Origin: Sphingomonas pokkalii
GTDB lineage: Bacteria > Pseudomonadota > Alphaproteobacteria > Sphingomonadales > Sphingomonadaceae
Assembly: GCF_003096275.1 (NCBI RefSeq)
Contig: NZ_QENQ01000001.1
Span: 2,352,731 to 2,416,730, forward strand
DNA: 64,000 nt
Direction of reading: 5' to 3'
Below the pieces are notes generated by a model. It was not told where the DNA came from, did not search any database, and saw only the letters and a list, made by a program, of their open reading frames with translations. Below, one piece after another: positions 38,154 through 46,385 of the stretch (the first letter of the stretch is position 1; every line of letters starts with the position of its first letter). Position numbers and translations under genes: made by a program.

Positions 38154-40901
38154 TCAGGCGGCCTGCGCGATCTCCTCGCCGGCCGCGGCCTCCAGCAACC
38201 GCCGCTCGATCGTCTTGAGCCGCGACGTCGAAACGATCTTATCCCCGATCAGGTCGGTAAGATAGAAGGTATCGACGGCGCGCTCGCCATAGGTGGCGAC
38301 ATGTGCCGAATGGATCGTCACCTTCGACTGGAACAGCGCATGCGCCAGGCTGTAGAGCAGCGCCGGCCGGTCGCGCGCGTTGATCTCGATGACGGTGAAG
38401 CGGTTCGACGCCTTGTTGTCGATGAACACATTGGGCTCGATCGAAAACGCATCGGCGCGCAGCCGTACCGGCGCCTTGGTCTTCAGCCGCTCGGATAGCC
38501 GCGCACGGTTCGCCAGCGCGTCGGCGATGCCGGTCTTCAGCCGGGTGAGCCGCGCCTCTTCGTCGAAGGGCTGGCCGAACGGATCCTGCACCAGGAAATT
38601 GTCGAGCGCCATGCCGTCGCGCGTGGTGTGGATGCGCGCGTCGATGATGTTGCCGCCGGCGACATGGATCGCGCCGGCGATGCGATAGAACAGGCCCGGA
38701 TGGTCGGCGGCATAGACCGTCACCAGCGTGGCGCCGCGATCGGGATAGACCTGCGCCTCGACATGCAGCGTGGCGTTGCCCGCTTCGGCGACCATCACCG
38801 CATTGCGTTCCAGCACGTCCACCGGTTCGGCGATCCAGTAGCTTTCGGTGAAGCGCTTCCGGAACGCCTCGAACCGCGCCGGCGCCCAGCCGAGCGCGGC
38901 GGCCAGATCGTCCTGCTTCGCGGCGATCCGCTCGCCGCGCCCGCGCTGCTTGTGGCCCAGCCGCAGCACTTCCTCCGCCGCTTCGTAGAGGTTGCCGAGC
39001 AGCTGCCGCTTCCAGCCGTTCCACACCCCCGGCCCCACCGCGCGGATATCCACCACGGTCAGCGCCAGCAGCATCCGCAGCCGCTCCGCGCTCTGCACCT
39101 GCGCGGTGAAGTCGAGGATCGTCTTGAAGTCCGCCAGGTCGCGCTTGAACGCGGTGGCGGACATCAGCAGGTGCCAGCGCACCAGCCACGCCACCATCTC
39201 GGTCTCGCCCGGCGTCAGCCCCAGCCGCGGGCACAGCCGCTCGGCAACCTCCGCTCCCAGGATCGAATGGTCGCCGCTGCGGCCCTTGGCGATATCGTGC
39301 AGCAGCACCGCGACATACAGCGCGCGGCGGGAGGCGAGCTGGTGCAGCAGGATGGTGGCCAGCGGATGGTCTTCCTTCAGCTGCCCCTTCTCGATCCGGC
39401 TGAGCAGCCCGATCGCGCGGATCGAATGTTCGTCCACCGTGTAATGGTGGTACATGTCGAACTGCATCTGCGCGACGACGCGGCCGAAATCGGGCACGAA
39501 CCTGCCGAACACCCCCGCCTCGTTCATCCAGCGCAGCACCGTCTCCGGGTCGCGCGGCGAGGTCAGCACATCGAGGAACAGCGCGTTGGCGCGCGGATCG
39601 GTGCGGACGTCGTCGACCAGCTTGGCGTCGCGCGCCGCCGCCCGCATCGCCAGCGGATGGATCTCCAGCTCATGCTGGTCGGCCAGCGCGAACAGCTCGA
39701 TCAGGCGCACCGGGTCCTCGCGGAAGAAATCGTCGCGGGGCAATGCCAGCCGCCCGCGCTCCAGCACGAACCCCTTCAGCTTGCGCCGTCCGCGCCACAG
39801 CGCCGGGAAACCGAAGCGCCGCCCGCGGCTGGCGAACTTTTCGTCCAGATGCGCCAGGAACACGCCGGTGAGGTCGCCGACCACTTTCGCCTGGAGGAAG
39901 TAATAGCGCATGAATCGCTCGACCTTGGACATGCCCGGCCGGTCGGCGAAGCGCATCCGCTCGGCGATCTCGCGCTGCACGTCGAAGGTAAGGCGGTCCT
40001 CGGGGCGGTTGGTGATCAGGTGCAGCTGGCAGCGCACCGCCCACAGGAAATTCTCGGCCCGGCGGAACTGGCGATATTCGGTCGGCGTCAGCAGGCCCGC
40101 CTCCACCAGCTCGGCCGGCTCGCGGACGTTATAGGCGAACTTGCCGATCCAGAACAGCGTGTGGAGGTCGCGCAGGCCGCCCTTGCCTTCCTTCACATTG
40201 GGCTCGACGACATAGCGGCTGTCGCCCATCTTCTTGTGCCGGGCGTTGCGCTCGTCCAGCTTGGCGGTGATGAAGCCGCGCGCGCTGTCTGCCTGCACCT
40301 CCGCCTTGAAGCGCCGCCCGGCCTCGTCATACAGGTCGGTATCGCCCCACACATAGCGCGCCTCCAGCAGCGCGGTGCACACCGTCACGTCGGCCTTGGC
40401 CTCGCGCACCATCTCGTCGAGCGAGCGGGAGGAATGCCCCACCTTCAGCCGCATGTCCCACAGCGAATAGAGCATCGATTCGATCACCTGCTCGCTCCAG
40501 CCGGTGACCTTCCAGGGGGTAAGGAAGCCGATGTCGATATCCGAATGCGGCGCCATCTCGCCCCGGCCATAGCCGCCCACCGCGATCAGCGTCATCCGCT
40601 CGACGGCGGTGGGGTTGGCGTTGGGGTGCAGCCGCTCCACCGTGAAGTCCCACAACAGCCGCAGGATCTGGTCGGTCAGGAACGCGCCCGCCGCCGCCGC
40701 CTCCAGCCCGCGCGAAGGATGGTCGGCCAGCCGCCGCGCAATCTCCGCCCGGCCCGCCTCCAGCGCCGCCTTCAGCACCACCGTCGCCGATTGGCGCAGC
40801 GCGGCGGGATCGCGCGCGTCGAGCGCACCAAGCTGCTCGGCAACGGCACGGCGGTCGATCAGGGCTCGCCGATGGGGGACGGACGCGAAACGGGTAGGCA
40901 T
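38154..40901 (-). CDS. glnD: Bifunctional PII uridylyltransferase/uridylyl-removing enzyme
   Basis: Adds or removes UMP on PII proteins according to glutamine level, the first step of nitrogen signalling. The 915-residue protein has the nucleotidyltransferase motif GGYGRGEMAPHSDIDI (109-124), a central HD domain with VLLHDIAKGRSGDHSILGAE, and two C-terminal ACT domains (VTVYAADHPGLFYRIAGAIH and TVIEINARDRPALLYSLAHA), which sense glutamine. Length is close to the E. coli 890. The PII gene itself is not in the window. Confidence 0.97.
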   Translation of the reverse strand: MPTRFASVPHRRALIDRRAVAEQLGALDARDPAALRQSATVVLKAALEAGRAEIARRLADHPSRGLEAAAAGAFLTDQILRLLWDFTVERLHPNANPTAVERMTLIAVGGYGRGEMAPHSDIDIGFLTPWKVTGWSEQVIESMLYSLWDMRLKVGHSSRSLDEMVREAKADVTVCTALLEARYVWGDTDLYDEAGRRFKAEVQADSARGFITAKLDERNARHKKMGDSRYVVEPNVKEGKGGLRDLHTLFWIGKFAYNVREPAELVEAGLLTPTEYRQFRRAENFLWAVRCQLHLITNRPEDRLTFDVQREIAERMRFADRPGMSKVERFMRYYFLQAKVVGDLTGVFLAHLDEKFASRGRRFGFPALWRGRRKLKGFVLERGRLALPRDDFFREDPVRLIELFALADQHELEIHPLAMRAAARDAKLVDDVRTDPRANALFLDVLTSPRDPETVLRWMNEAGVFGRFVPDFGRVVAQMQFDMYHHYTVDEHSIRAIGLLSRIEKGQLKEDHPLATILLHQLASRRALYVAVLLHDIAKGRSGDHSILGAEVAERLCPRLGLTPGETEMVAWLVRWHLLMSATAFKRDLADFKTILDFTAQVQSAERLRMLLALTVVDIRAVGPGVWNGWKRQLLGNLYEAAEEVLRLGHKQRGRGERIAAKQDDLAAALGWAPARFEAFRKRFTESYWIAEPVDVLERNAVMVAEAGNATLHVEAQVYPDRGATLVTVYAADHPGLFYRIAGAIHVAGGNIIDARIHTTRDGMALDNFLVQDPFGQPFDEEARLTRLKTGIADALANRARLSERLKTKAPVRLRADAFSIEPNVFIDNKASNRFTVIEINARDRPALLYSLAHALFQSKVTIHSAHVATYGERAVDTFYLTDLIGDKIVSTSRLKTIERRLLEAAAGEEIAQAA

Positions 40902-41156
40902 GGCAAGTCAGATAGTAGGATTTCCGGGCAAGTTCACCCATTCCGGCCGCATGCGTGCGATTTTGCCGCCCGGACAACCCGGATTATTGCAGCGACTGCC
41001 TGCCAGGCTGCCACAGCCCCCGCCATCGGATGGCAGGGCGGCAGCCGATATCCGCGATCCCGATCATGCGGCCCTTCGGACATCGGGTTCTTGACGGCGT
41101 TCGGAACACCCTTCGCTCCCGGCCCGTTGAGCGGCCCGAACGAACAGGAGATTGTC
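40902..41156. other. Divergent promoter region of glnD and the gene at 41157
   Basis: A 255-base spacer between divergent genes. It should carry both promoters, but no clear sigma-70 box or regulator palindrome stood out on reading. A GATCGGGAT/ATCGGG-type short symmetry near 41058-41088 is the only visible structure. Confidence 0.4.
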
Positions 41157-41657
41157 ATGGCCATCGAAAGCAAGACGTCCAAGCCCAGGAACCCGCGCAA
41201 GCGCGCGCCAAAGGCTGCCTCGGCAGCCGAGGCTGCATCGCCGGAGGCCAAGGTCGATGCCGCCGCAGCCAAGCCCGCCCCGAAAAGTCGGGCAAAGCGC
41301 ACGCCCAAGGCACCGATCCCCGCACCCACGGTGGAGAAGCGGCCGCGGCTCGGCAAGAGCGGCCTCGCCGCGATCGTAGCGACGGGTCTGGGCGCGATCG
41401 GCGCGATCGCGTTCGGCATACTGCGCAGCCGTCGGGCCACCGCGACGACGCCGGGTACCGTTCCGACCGACCTGATGGGGGACGGCCATCCCGATGGCAC
41501 CGCCCGCGCCATCGAAGCGTTCCGCCCCGATCCGACCGCCCCGGTTCCGCCGAACGAGCGCGATGCGTTTCGGCCCGCGCTGGCAGGCGGTTCCGCGCCG
41601 ACGCTCGTCGCCGGCCAGGACGACGAGCTTCGCCGCGCCGACGCGGCCCCCTCCTGA
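41157..41657 (+). CDS. Alanine/lysine/proline-rich single-helix membrane protein, unknown
   Basis: The 166-residue product has a basic low-complexity N-terminus (KPRNPRKRAPKAASAAEAAS and further KPAPKSRAKRTPKAP), one hydrophobic segment (about 69-89, GLAAIVATGLGAIGAIAFGI) and a polar tail with APVPPNERDAFRPALAGGSA. Topology with the lysine-rich part in the cytoplasm is likely. No family recognised. GGAG lies 7 bases before the ATG. The amino-terminal style recalls the protein at 45344-45841. Confidence 0.7.
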   Translation: MAIESKTSKPRNPRKRAPKAASAAEAASPEAKVDAAAAKPAPKSRAKRTPKAPIPAPTVEKRPRLGKSGLAAIVATGLGAIGAIAFGILRSRRATATTPGTVPTDLMGDGHPDGTARAIEAFRPDPTAPVPPNERDAFRPALAGGSAPTLVAGQDDELRRADAAPS

Positions 41658-41742
41658 GCCACCCGGATCCGCACCCATGCGCAACCATCGCGGCGGCCGT
41701 GCATTGCTCCAGCACGTCCGAGATACAACAGGAGAGAGACCC

Positions 41743-42153
41743 ATGCGCATCTTCGCTTTAGGCATGGTCGCTGCGGCCACGCTGGTTTCCGGCTGCGTCG
41801 GCGACAATTACGGCCCCGGTTCGTCCAGCTATGGCGGCTACCGGTCCTATGACTATGATCGGCCCGATCCCGCCTATAACGGCTATTACGCCGATCGCTA
41901 TTATCGCGAGGGCCGCAACTATCGCGAACGCCGCCTGTCGCGGAACGATCGCGTCTATCGCGGTCAGGATGGCCGCTATTATTGCCGCCGGAACGACGGC
42001 ACGACCGGCCTGATCGTCGGCGGCGTCGCGGGCGGCCTGCTCGGCAACCTGATCGCACCCGGTGGATCGGGCACGCTCGGAACGCTGCTCGGCGCAGCGG
42101 CGGGCGCGGCGGCCGGCCGTTCGATCGATCGCGATAACGTCACCTGCCGCTGA
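41743..42153 (+). CDS. Glycine-zipper lipoprotein, paralogue 1 of 3
   Basis: A 136-residue protein with a lipoprotein signal (MRIFALGMVAAATLVSGC, cysteine 18), a tyrosine/arginine-rich middle (YGGYRSYDYDRPDP, YYADRYYREGRNYRERRL) and a conserved tail: GRYYCRRNDGTTGLIVGGVA followed by two glycine-zipper helices (GGLLGNLIAPGGSG, LLGAAAGAAAGRSI) and a final cysteine in VTCR. The tail is shared with the genes at 44647 and 49967. Glycine zippers (17 kDa antigen/RcnB-like proteins) are often in the outer membrane. Function unknown. Confidence 0.82.
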   Translation: MRIFALGMVAAATLVSGCVGDNYGPGSSSYGGYRSYDYDRPDPAYNGYYADRYYREGRNYRERRLSRNDRVYRGQDGRYYCRRNDGTTGLIVGGVAGGLLGNLIAPGGSGTLGTLLGAAAGAAAGRSIDRDNVTCR

Positions 42154-42205
42154 TAGGATCGGGCCGGGGTCGAGTCCCCGGCCCCACCGTTTCGAGGAGC
42201 CTGCC

Positions 42206-42631
42206 ATGACGACCCGCACCGCTACCGCGCGCTACACCGGCTTCGGCAAGACCGGGAAGGGCCAGCTCAGCAGCCCTTCCGGTGTGTTGGAAGCGACGCC
42301 CTATAGCTTCAACACCCGCTTCGGCGACGAAAAGGGCACCAATCCCGAAGAGCTGATCGCCGCCGCCCATGCCGGCTGCTTCACCATGGCGCTCAGCTTC
42401 GCGCTGGCCCAGGCCGGGTTCAGCGAAGGCACGCTGGAAACCACCGCCGCGGTGAAGCTCGAACAGGATGGCGACGGCTTCGCCATCACCCGGTCGGACC
42501 TGAAGCTGCACGCGGACGTCCCCGGCATCAGCGAGGAGCAGTTCGAGGCGCTGGCCAAGGGCGCGGAGGCCAATTGCCCGGTTTCCAAGCTGCTCAAGGC
42601 CCAGATCGGCCTGGAATGGACGCTTGCCTGA
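42206..42631 (+). CDS. osmC: OsmC family peroxiredoxin-like protein
   Basis: OsmC/Ohr proteins reduce organic hydroperoxides through two cysteines. The 141-residue protein has both: one in AAAHAGCFTMALSFALAQAG and one in GAEANCPVSKLLKAQI. The N-terminus (TATARYTGFGKTGKGQLSSP) and length fit the OsmC subgroup rather than Ohr. It follows the lipoprotein gene by 52 bases, separated by a GGGCCGGGG/CCCCGGCCC hairpin (42161-42184). Confidence 0.92.
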   Translation: MTTRTATARYTGFGKTGKGQLSSPSGVLEATPYSFNTRFGDEKGTNPEELIAAAHAGCFTMALSFALAQAGFSEGTLETTAAVKLEQDGDGFAITRSDLKLHADVPGISEEQFEALAKGAEANCPVSKLLKAQIGLEWTLA

Positions 42632-42918
42632 AGCACCACCCCGGCTCGCCGGCCGCCCCTAGGGGCGATGGCGTGCCGGGGCAACCTCGCCGCCGCCTCG
42701 GTGCGGCCGACGGCCCAGCCTTGCAACCGGCACCCATTGTTCCCTATATGTTCATACGCTTCCCGGATGAGGGGCCTGCTCTTTGATCGCGTCGATCTTC
42801 CATGTCTGCCGCGGTGCCGGCGTCGCGCACCTGCCGCACGCTTTGCCTGCCCCGACGACGGCCGTTCGCAACAGCCCCGCCCCGCCCGCGCCGCAACCTC
42901 GCGCGATTGCGTCATCGT
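42632..42918. other. Spacer before the tandem array, no gene seen
   Basis: 287 bases without a supported gene. It has a tgttccctatatgttcata piece near 42738-42756, the only AT-rich part, which could hold a promoter pointing at the array. The open frames through it continue into the repeat and have no family resemblance. Confidence 0.4.
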
Positions 42919-43262
42919 GTGAACTTTGTGAACTTTGGCCGTCCGGCAGCACCGCGAAACCTTTCACAGCTGTGAACTTCGTGAACTTTGCCCGCCCGGC
43001 AGCACCCGCGAAATCCGTCACGACGGTGAACTTCGTGAACTTTGCCCGCCCGGCAGCACCCGCGAAACCCGTCACGACGGTGAACTTTGTGAACTTTGCC
43101 CGACCGGCAGCACCCGCGAAACCCGTCACGACGGTGAACTTTGTGAACTTTGCCTGCCCGGCAGCACCCGCGAAACCCGTCACGACGGTGAACTTCGTGA
43201 ACTTTGCCTGCCCGGCAGCACCCGCGAAACTCGTCACGACGGTGAACTTCGTGAACTTTGGT
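42919..43262. repeat. 54-bp tandem repeat array, seven copies
   Basis: Units begin at 42919, 42972, 43026, 43080, 43134, 43188 and 43242; the first is 53 bases, the next five are 54, and the last is partial (about 21). Each starts with a doubled 9-mer, gtgaactty-gtgaacttt, then gcccgcccggcagcacccg, cgaaacccgtcacgacg. Copies differ at a few positions (c/t in the 9-mer, tgcccg/tgcctg, ccg/acc). The tcac-gacg-gtga core of each unit can form a small hairpin. It ends 14 bases from the stop codon of the gene at 43277. All frames are open only because 54 is a multiple of 3. Confidence 0.95.
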
Positions 43263-43276
43263 CGGGCCAGCCTGGC

Positions 43277-43672
43277 TCAACGCCGCCCCAGCAGCACTTC
43301 GATGCCTTCATGCCGCGCGGTATCCGCGCACTCGTGTTCCAGCCGGTCCCGTATGGCGAGCAATTCCCGTTCGCCGAGATGCTCGATGCCGATGAACTCG
43401 TTGCGGGCGTTGTCGATGGCCCGGATCACTTCGTCCAGCTTGGCCTGAAGCGCCGCCGCGTCCCGGTTCTGCGCGTTCTGGATCAGGAACACCATCAGGA
43501 AGGTGACGATCGTCGTGCCGGTGTTGATGACCAACTGCCAGGTGTCGGACCAGTGGAACAAGGGCCCGCTGATGCCCCAGCCGACGATGATCAGGAAGGC
43601 GAAGGCAAAGGCCGGCGGACGCCCGGCCCAGCCGGCCACCGCCTGTGCGAATCGTTCGAAAATCCTGCCCAT
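43277..43672 (-). CDS. Low-affinity iron permease family (PF04120-like) membrane protein
   Basis: A 131-residue protein with two helices (PAFAFAFLIIVGWGISGPLF and TGTTIVTFLMVFLIQNAQNR) and a soluble helical tail (LQAKLDEVIRAIDNARNEFI). The TIVTFLMVFLIQN-QNRD motif matches the bacterial members of the low-affinity iron permease family (PF04120), whose transport role in bacteria is unproven. The ATG at 43672 has GGGAG 8 bases upstream; an ATG nine codons earlier is the alternative. The 54-bp array lies just past its stop codon. Confidence 0.85.
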   Translation of the reverse strand: MGRIFERFAQAVAGWAGRPPAFAFAFLIIVGWGISGPLFHWSDTWQLVINTGTTIVTFLMVFLIQNAQNRDAAALQAKLDEVIRAIDNARNEFIGIEHLGERELLAIRDRLEHECADTARHEGIEVLLGRR

Positions 43673-44113
43673 TGCCGCGCTCCCGATCCTGCCTGCCATT
43701 CGCTATGCGCGGCGATATAGGGGTTGCCAACCGCGCGGGGATGCGGCCCGCACCAAAAGGGGGCCGGCGTCGCCGCCAGCCCCCGTGTCGCCAGCCCGCG
43801 GCAGCGGCGATCCCCAGATCGCCTCGCTTCAGTCCGGCGGCAGGCGCTGCCCCGATCGGCAAGGATCGTGGCACCGCTGCGGATGCAGGCACCACCTCTT
43901 GGGGAAGGCTGGCCTGCTCCTTCGCTCGAACGTCGCGGTTTCCGAATGGCACCAGCGCCGCCGAGGCGAACAAGGGATTGATTTCATGCCGGTTTCCCGC
44001 CACTCGATGCAATCTCCCTGTGCCTTGAAGGGTCGCACCGAAGCCGAGTCGCACCAAGCGGAAACCCACCGCACCAGGCTGTTAGAACTGTGGATAACGG
44101 GGATAACCCCGCT
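43673..44113. other. 441-base spacer, no gene seen
   Basis: GC-rich stretch between two minus-strand genes. Open frames exist in several registers but have arginine/proline-rich shadow-like translations and no signal or family resemblance. Around 44087-44106 gtggataacggggataacc contains two direct copies of GGATAAC. Otherwise nothing stands out. Confidence 0.45.
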
Positions 44114-44572
44114 TCATCCGCCCGGCGGCGACCAGCCCGGCGGCGCCAGCTCGAACCCGGCAAAGTCGAACCCCGGCACCACCACGCAGCTCACCAGCCC
44201 CCAGCCCTGCCGCGCCTCGGTCGCCTGCCACCGCCCCGCCGGCACGCGGATCTGCGGAGTCTGCCCCGCCAGCACGTCGCCGCCCAGCAGGTGGGCGGTA
44301 ACGTCCCGGTCGGCGGCATCACCGATCCGCACCTCCAGCGGCGATCCGGCGTGCCACAGCCACAGTTCGTCGGCATCCACCCGATGCCAGTGCGATCGCT
44401 GGCCGGCCTCCAGCAGGAACCAGATGGCGGTCCCGGCCGATCGCCCGCCATCCTTGCCAACTGCCCGCCACGTCTCGCGAAACCAGCCGCCTTCGGGGTG
44501 CGGCGCCAGGCCCAGCCGGTCGATCAGGGCGCGCGCTTCGGTCACTGTCTCTGCCTCCTGCCTGAACACCAT
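44114..44572 (-). CDS. DUF985 cupin-fold protein
   Basis: A 152-residue RmlC-like cupin. Diagnostic segments are GLAPHPEGGWFRETWR, TAIWFLLEAGQRSHWHRVDA, DELWLWHAGSPLEVRI and GLVSCVVVPGFDFAGFELA, matching the DUF985/Cupin_5 family (related to plant and yeast proteins of unknown chemistry). The histidines in SHWHRVDADE may bind a metal. Isolated gene. Confidence 0.9.
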   Translation of the reverse strand: MVFRQEAETVTEARALIDRLGLAPHPEGGWFRETWRAVGKDGGRSAGTAIWFLLEAGQRSHWHRVDADELWLWHAGSPLEVRIGDAADRDVTAHLLGGDVLAGQTPQIRVPAGRWQATEARQGWGLVSCVVVPGFDFAGFELAPPGWSPPGG

Positions 44573-44646
44573 GTCGTCTCAGGTTCATGCAACATGTCGT
44601 AAACCCGAAACGTTGATTTCATCTACCGCACATCGGGGAGTTTGAT

Positions 44647-45009
44647 ATGCGTACTCTGCTTCTTTCGCTCAGCGCTGCGGCGCTGGCCATTCCCGCCGCG
44701 ACGGTGCTTCCGTCCACCCAGGCCGAAGCCAAGCCCGTCGCCCAGGATCGCTATTACCGGGATCGTGAGCGCTACCGCGACGATCACCGCCGCTACGAAT
44801 ATCGCGAATGGCGCGGCCGCGATGGCCGGCGCTATTGCCGCAAGCCGGATGGCACCACCGGTCTGGTCGTCGGTGCAGTCGGCGGCGCGCTGCTCGGTCG
44901 CACCATCGATACCGATGGCGATCGCACCATGGGCACCGTGCTCGGCGGCGTGGCGGGTGCGCTTGCCGGGCGCGCCATCGAACGTGACGGCGATCGCCGC
45001 TGCCGCTGA
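44647..45009 (+). CDS. Glycine-zipper secreted protein, paralogue 2 of 3
   Basis: A 120-residue product with a Sec signal (MRTLLLSLSAAALAIPAATV), a strongly charged tyrosine/arginine-rich middle (QDRYYRDRERYRDDHRRYEY), then the shared tail GRRYCRKPDGTTGLVVGAVG, two glycine zippers (GGALLGRTIDTDGD, LGGVAGALAGRAI) and a final RRCR. It is soluble-type where paralogue 1 is a lipoprotein. ATG 44647 with GGGAG 7 bases upstream. Confidence 0.82.
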   Translation: MRTLLLSLSAAALAIPAATVLPSTQAEAKPVAQDRYYRDRERYRDDHRRYEYREWRGRDGRRYCRKPDGTTGLVVGAVGGALLGRTIDTDGDRTMGTVLGGVAGALAGRAIERDGDRRCR

Positions 45010-45076
45010 TCCGGCCCGAAATGCCTCCGTCGGCCCGCTGCCGGGCCGACGGGGGAACCTGAAGGAACGTGCAGGG

Positions 45077-45124
45077 TTCGGTATCGCGTGGGGACCATTA
45101 TTCGGTATCGCGTGGGGACCATTA
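45077..45124. repeat. 24-bp perfect tandem duplication
   Basis: The unit ttcggtatcgcgtggggaccatta occurs twice in a row (45077-45100 and 45101-45124) just before the ribosome site of the small frame at 45137. Perfect identity suggests a recent slippage event. (The unit is described here in part: ttcggtatcgcg, then tggggaccatta.). Confidence 0.9.
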
Positions 45125-45136
45125 GGAGTGCCTGCC

Positions 45137-45289
45137 GTGCAGAAGCCCAAGCCCTATCGTGCACCGATCCGTCGCCGCAGCGCGACCGCCCTGCCGCCGC
45201 GACGGCTCCGCCGCGGCGTCGGCAGCGTCGAGGATCACGATCTGGAAATCATCTTCGACTGGGAAGAACCCTCGTTGACCCAGCATTGA
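45137..45289 (+). CDS. Possible small protein (50 residues)
   Basis: A GTG-started frame with AGGAG 8 bases upstream encodes a very basic N-terminal half (KPKPYRAPIRRRSATALPPR) and an acidic C-terminus (EDHDLEIIFDWEEPSLTQH). The switch from basic to acidic and the good ribosome site favour a real gene, but there is no family match and it is short. A GTG at 45128 is a less likely start. It follows a perfect 24-bp duplication. Confidence 0.4.
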   Translation: MQKPKPYRAPIRRRSATALPPRRLRRGVGSVEDHDLEIIFDWEEPSLTQH

Positions 45290-45343
45290 CAGCGCGATTC
45301 GCTTGGCAGAGGCTTGCACCTTGATCCGAAGCGGAGGCGCGCC

Positions 45344-45841
45344 ATGGCTGGCAAGAAAGAAAAGAAGACCGAGAAGAACGGCAAGAGCCCCTCGATCCTT
45401 CCGAAGGTCGTCGATGGGATCAAGCTTCCCAAGGAAGCGCGCCGCCAGTTGACGGCGCTGGCCAAGCACCCGGTGATCGCCGATCTGATCGCCGCTGGGC
45501 TGGTCGCGCTGGCCAACCGGATCAAGGGTGAACCCGCCAAGGCCGAACCCGCCGCGGCGCCCCCACCCGCCACGCCCGAACCCGTGGCAGCGGCACCGGC
45601 AGCGGTAGAAACCGCCAGGCCCGCCGTGAAGCGCGTCCGCAAGCCGGCCGCAACCGCCAAACCCGTGGTCAAGCGTGTCCGCAAGCCCAAGGTGACAGCC
45701 GCTAGCCCGCAGGTCGCGACACCCGCCCCCCCTTCCACCACCACCGCCGCCGCAAAGGCGCCGCCGCGCCGGGTCCGCAAGCCCAGCGACGCCGCCGCCA
45801 AGCCCCGCACGCGCCGGTCACCGCCCAAGGCTGACGCCTGA
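45344..45841 (+). CDS. Lysine/alanine/proline-rich protein with histone-H1-like tail
   Basis: The 165-residue product has a short folded-looking start (SPSILPKVVDGIKLPKEARR, HPVIADLIAAGLVALANRI) and a long tail of about 100 residues with three KRVRKP-type repeats (AVKRVRKPAA, VVKRVRKPKV, PRRVRKPSDA) in alanine/proline sequence. Such tails bind nucleic acid in histone-H1-like bacterial proteins; this is inference. GGAGG lies 6 bases before ATG 45344. Confidence 0.72.
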   Translation: MAGKKEKKTEKNGKSPSILPKVVDGIKLPKEARRQLTALAKHPVIADLIAAGLVALANRIKGEPAKAEPAAAPPPATPEPVAAAPAAVETARPAVKRVRKPAATAKPVVKRVRKPKVTAASPQVATPAPPSTTTAAAKAPPRRVRKPSDAAAKPRTRRSPPKADA

Positions 45842-45860
45842 GGCGATATTGCCCAAATGA

Positions 45861-45893
45861 AAACGGGCCCCGCCAGATGCTGGCGAGGCCCGG
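45861..45893 (-). terminator. Terminator after the gene at 45915
   Basis: On the minus strand a two-part stem (CGGGCC / GGCCCG outside, CGCCAG / CTGGCG inside) is followed by TTTTCATTT. It lies 22 bases past the stop codon of the gene at 45915-46256 and faces the convergent gene ending at 45841. Confidence 0.7.
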
Positions 45894-45914
45894 ATCTACG
45901 CATCGTCGGATCGA

Positions 45915-46256
45915 TCAGCGGCGGTGGCGATTGCCGTCATGCTTCTCGAAGCGGATCTTGGCCGACAGCATGTCGTAGCGGCGGTCGAGGTCCCGGCGCT
46001 CCCCCTGGGTCAGGCCGGGACGCGAGGCCCGATAGCGCGCCTCCAGCCGCACCAGGCCACGATATTCGTTGCGGATCTGCGTCGCCTCGCGGCGGCTGAG
46101 CGCACCCGAGCGGATGCCCTGATTGATCCGCCGTTCGATGCGGTCCTGGCGGGCATTGATGTTCTGCCAGCCCCCCTGGAACGTCGGCGCGGCAGACGCG
46201 GGAACGGCGGCAGCGGCAACGCCAATACCTGCGATCAGCAGCATGAACTTCTTCAT
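45915..46256 (-). CDS. Small secreted helical protein, unknown
   Basis: A 113-residue product with a signal peptide (MKKFMLLIAGIGVAAAAVPA, cut after ASA) and a charged helical mature part: NINARQDRIERRINQGIRSG, ALSRREATQIRNEYRGLVRL, GLTQGERRDLDRRYDMLSAK. The repeated R-E-x-x-x-I/L spacing suggests an antiparallel helical bundle. Proteins of this type are frequent in sphingomonads and have no known role (from memory). AGGAG precedes the ATG. Confidence 0.82.
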   Translation of the reverse strand: MKKFMLLIAGIGVAAAAVPASAAPTFQGGWQNINARQDRIERRINQGIRSGALSRREATQIRNEYRGLVRLEARYRASRPGLTQGERRDLDRRYDMLSAKIRFEKHDGNRHRR

Positions 46257-46385
46257 CGTGACAACTCCTCTACTGGACCGCCCCTGCGGTCTAGCGCCGT
46301 TGTGGAACGGCAGTGTCGCGCGCTTGTCCCGCACCTCGGCCTTTTCCGTCACGATTTGTCGCAAGTCGGATAGGTTTGTTCAGCT

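Noticed and set aside
38628..41657. 1009-codon plus-strand frame opposite glnD and running into 41657
   Set aside because: Most of it is antisense to glnD; only the last 166 codons, from ATG 41157, look like a protein and are annotated.
42752..43720. Several overlapping open frames on both strands through the tandem array (for example 42752-43237, 42783-43448, 42912-43280, 42935-43720)
   Set aside because: The 54-base period keeps any frame open without selection. Differences between copies do not favour silent sites in any frame, starts have no good ribosome site, and no family is recognised.
43700..44113. Minus-strand 253-codon frame extending the PF04120-like gene upstream
   Set aside because: It is in a different frame from the membrane protein, shows shadow-type composition and has no ribosome site.
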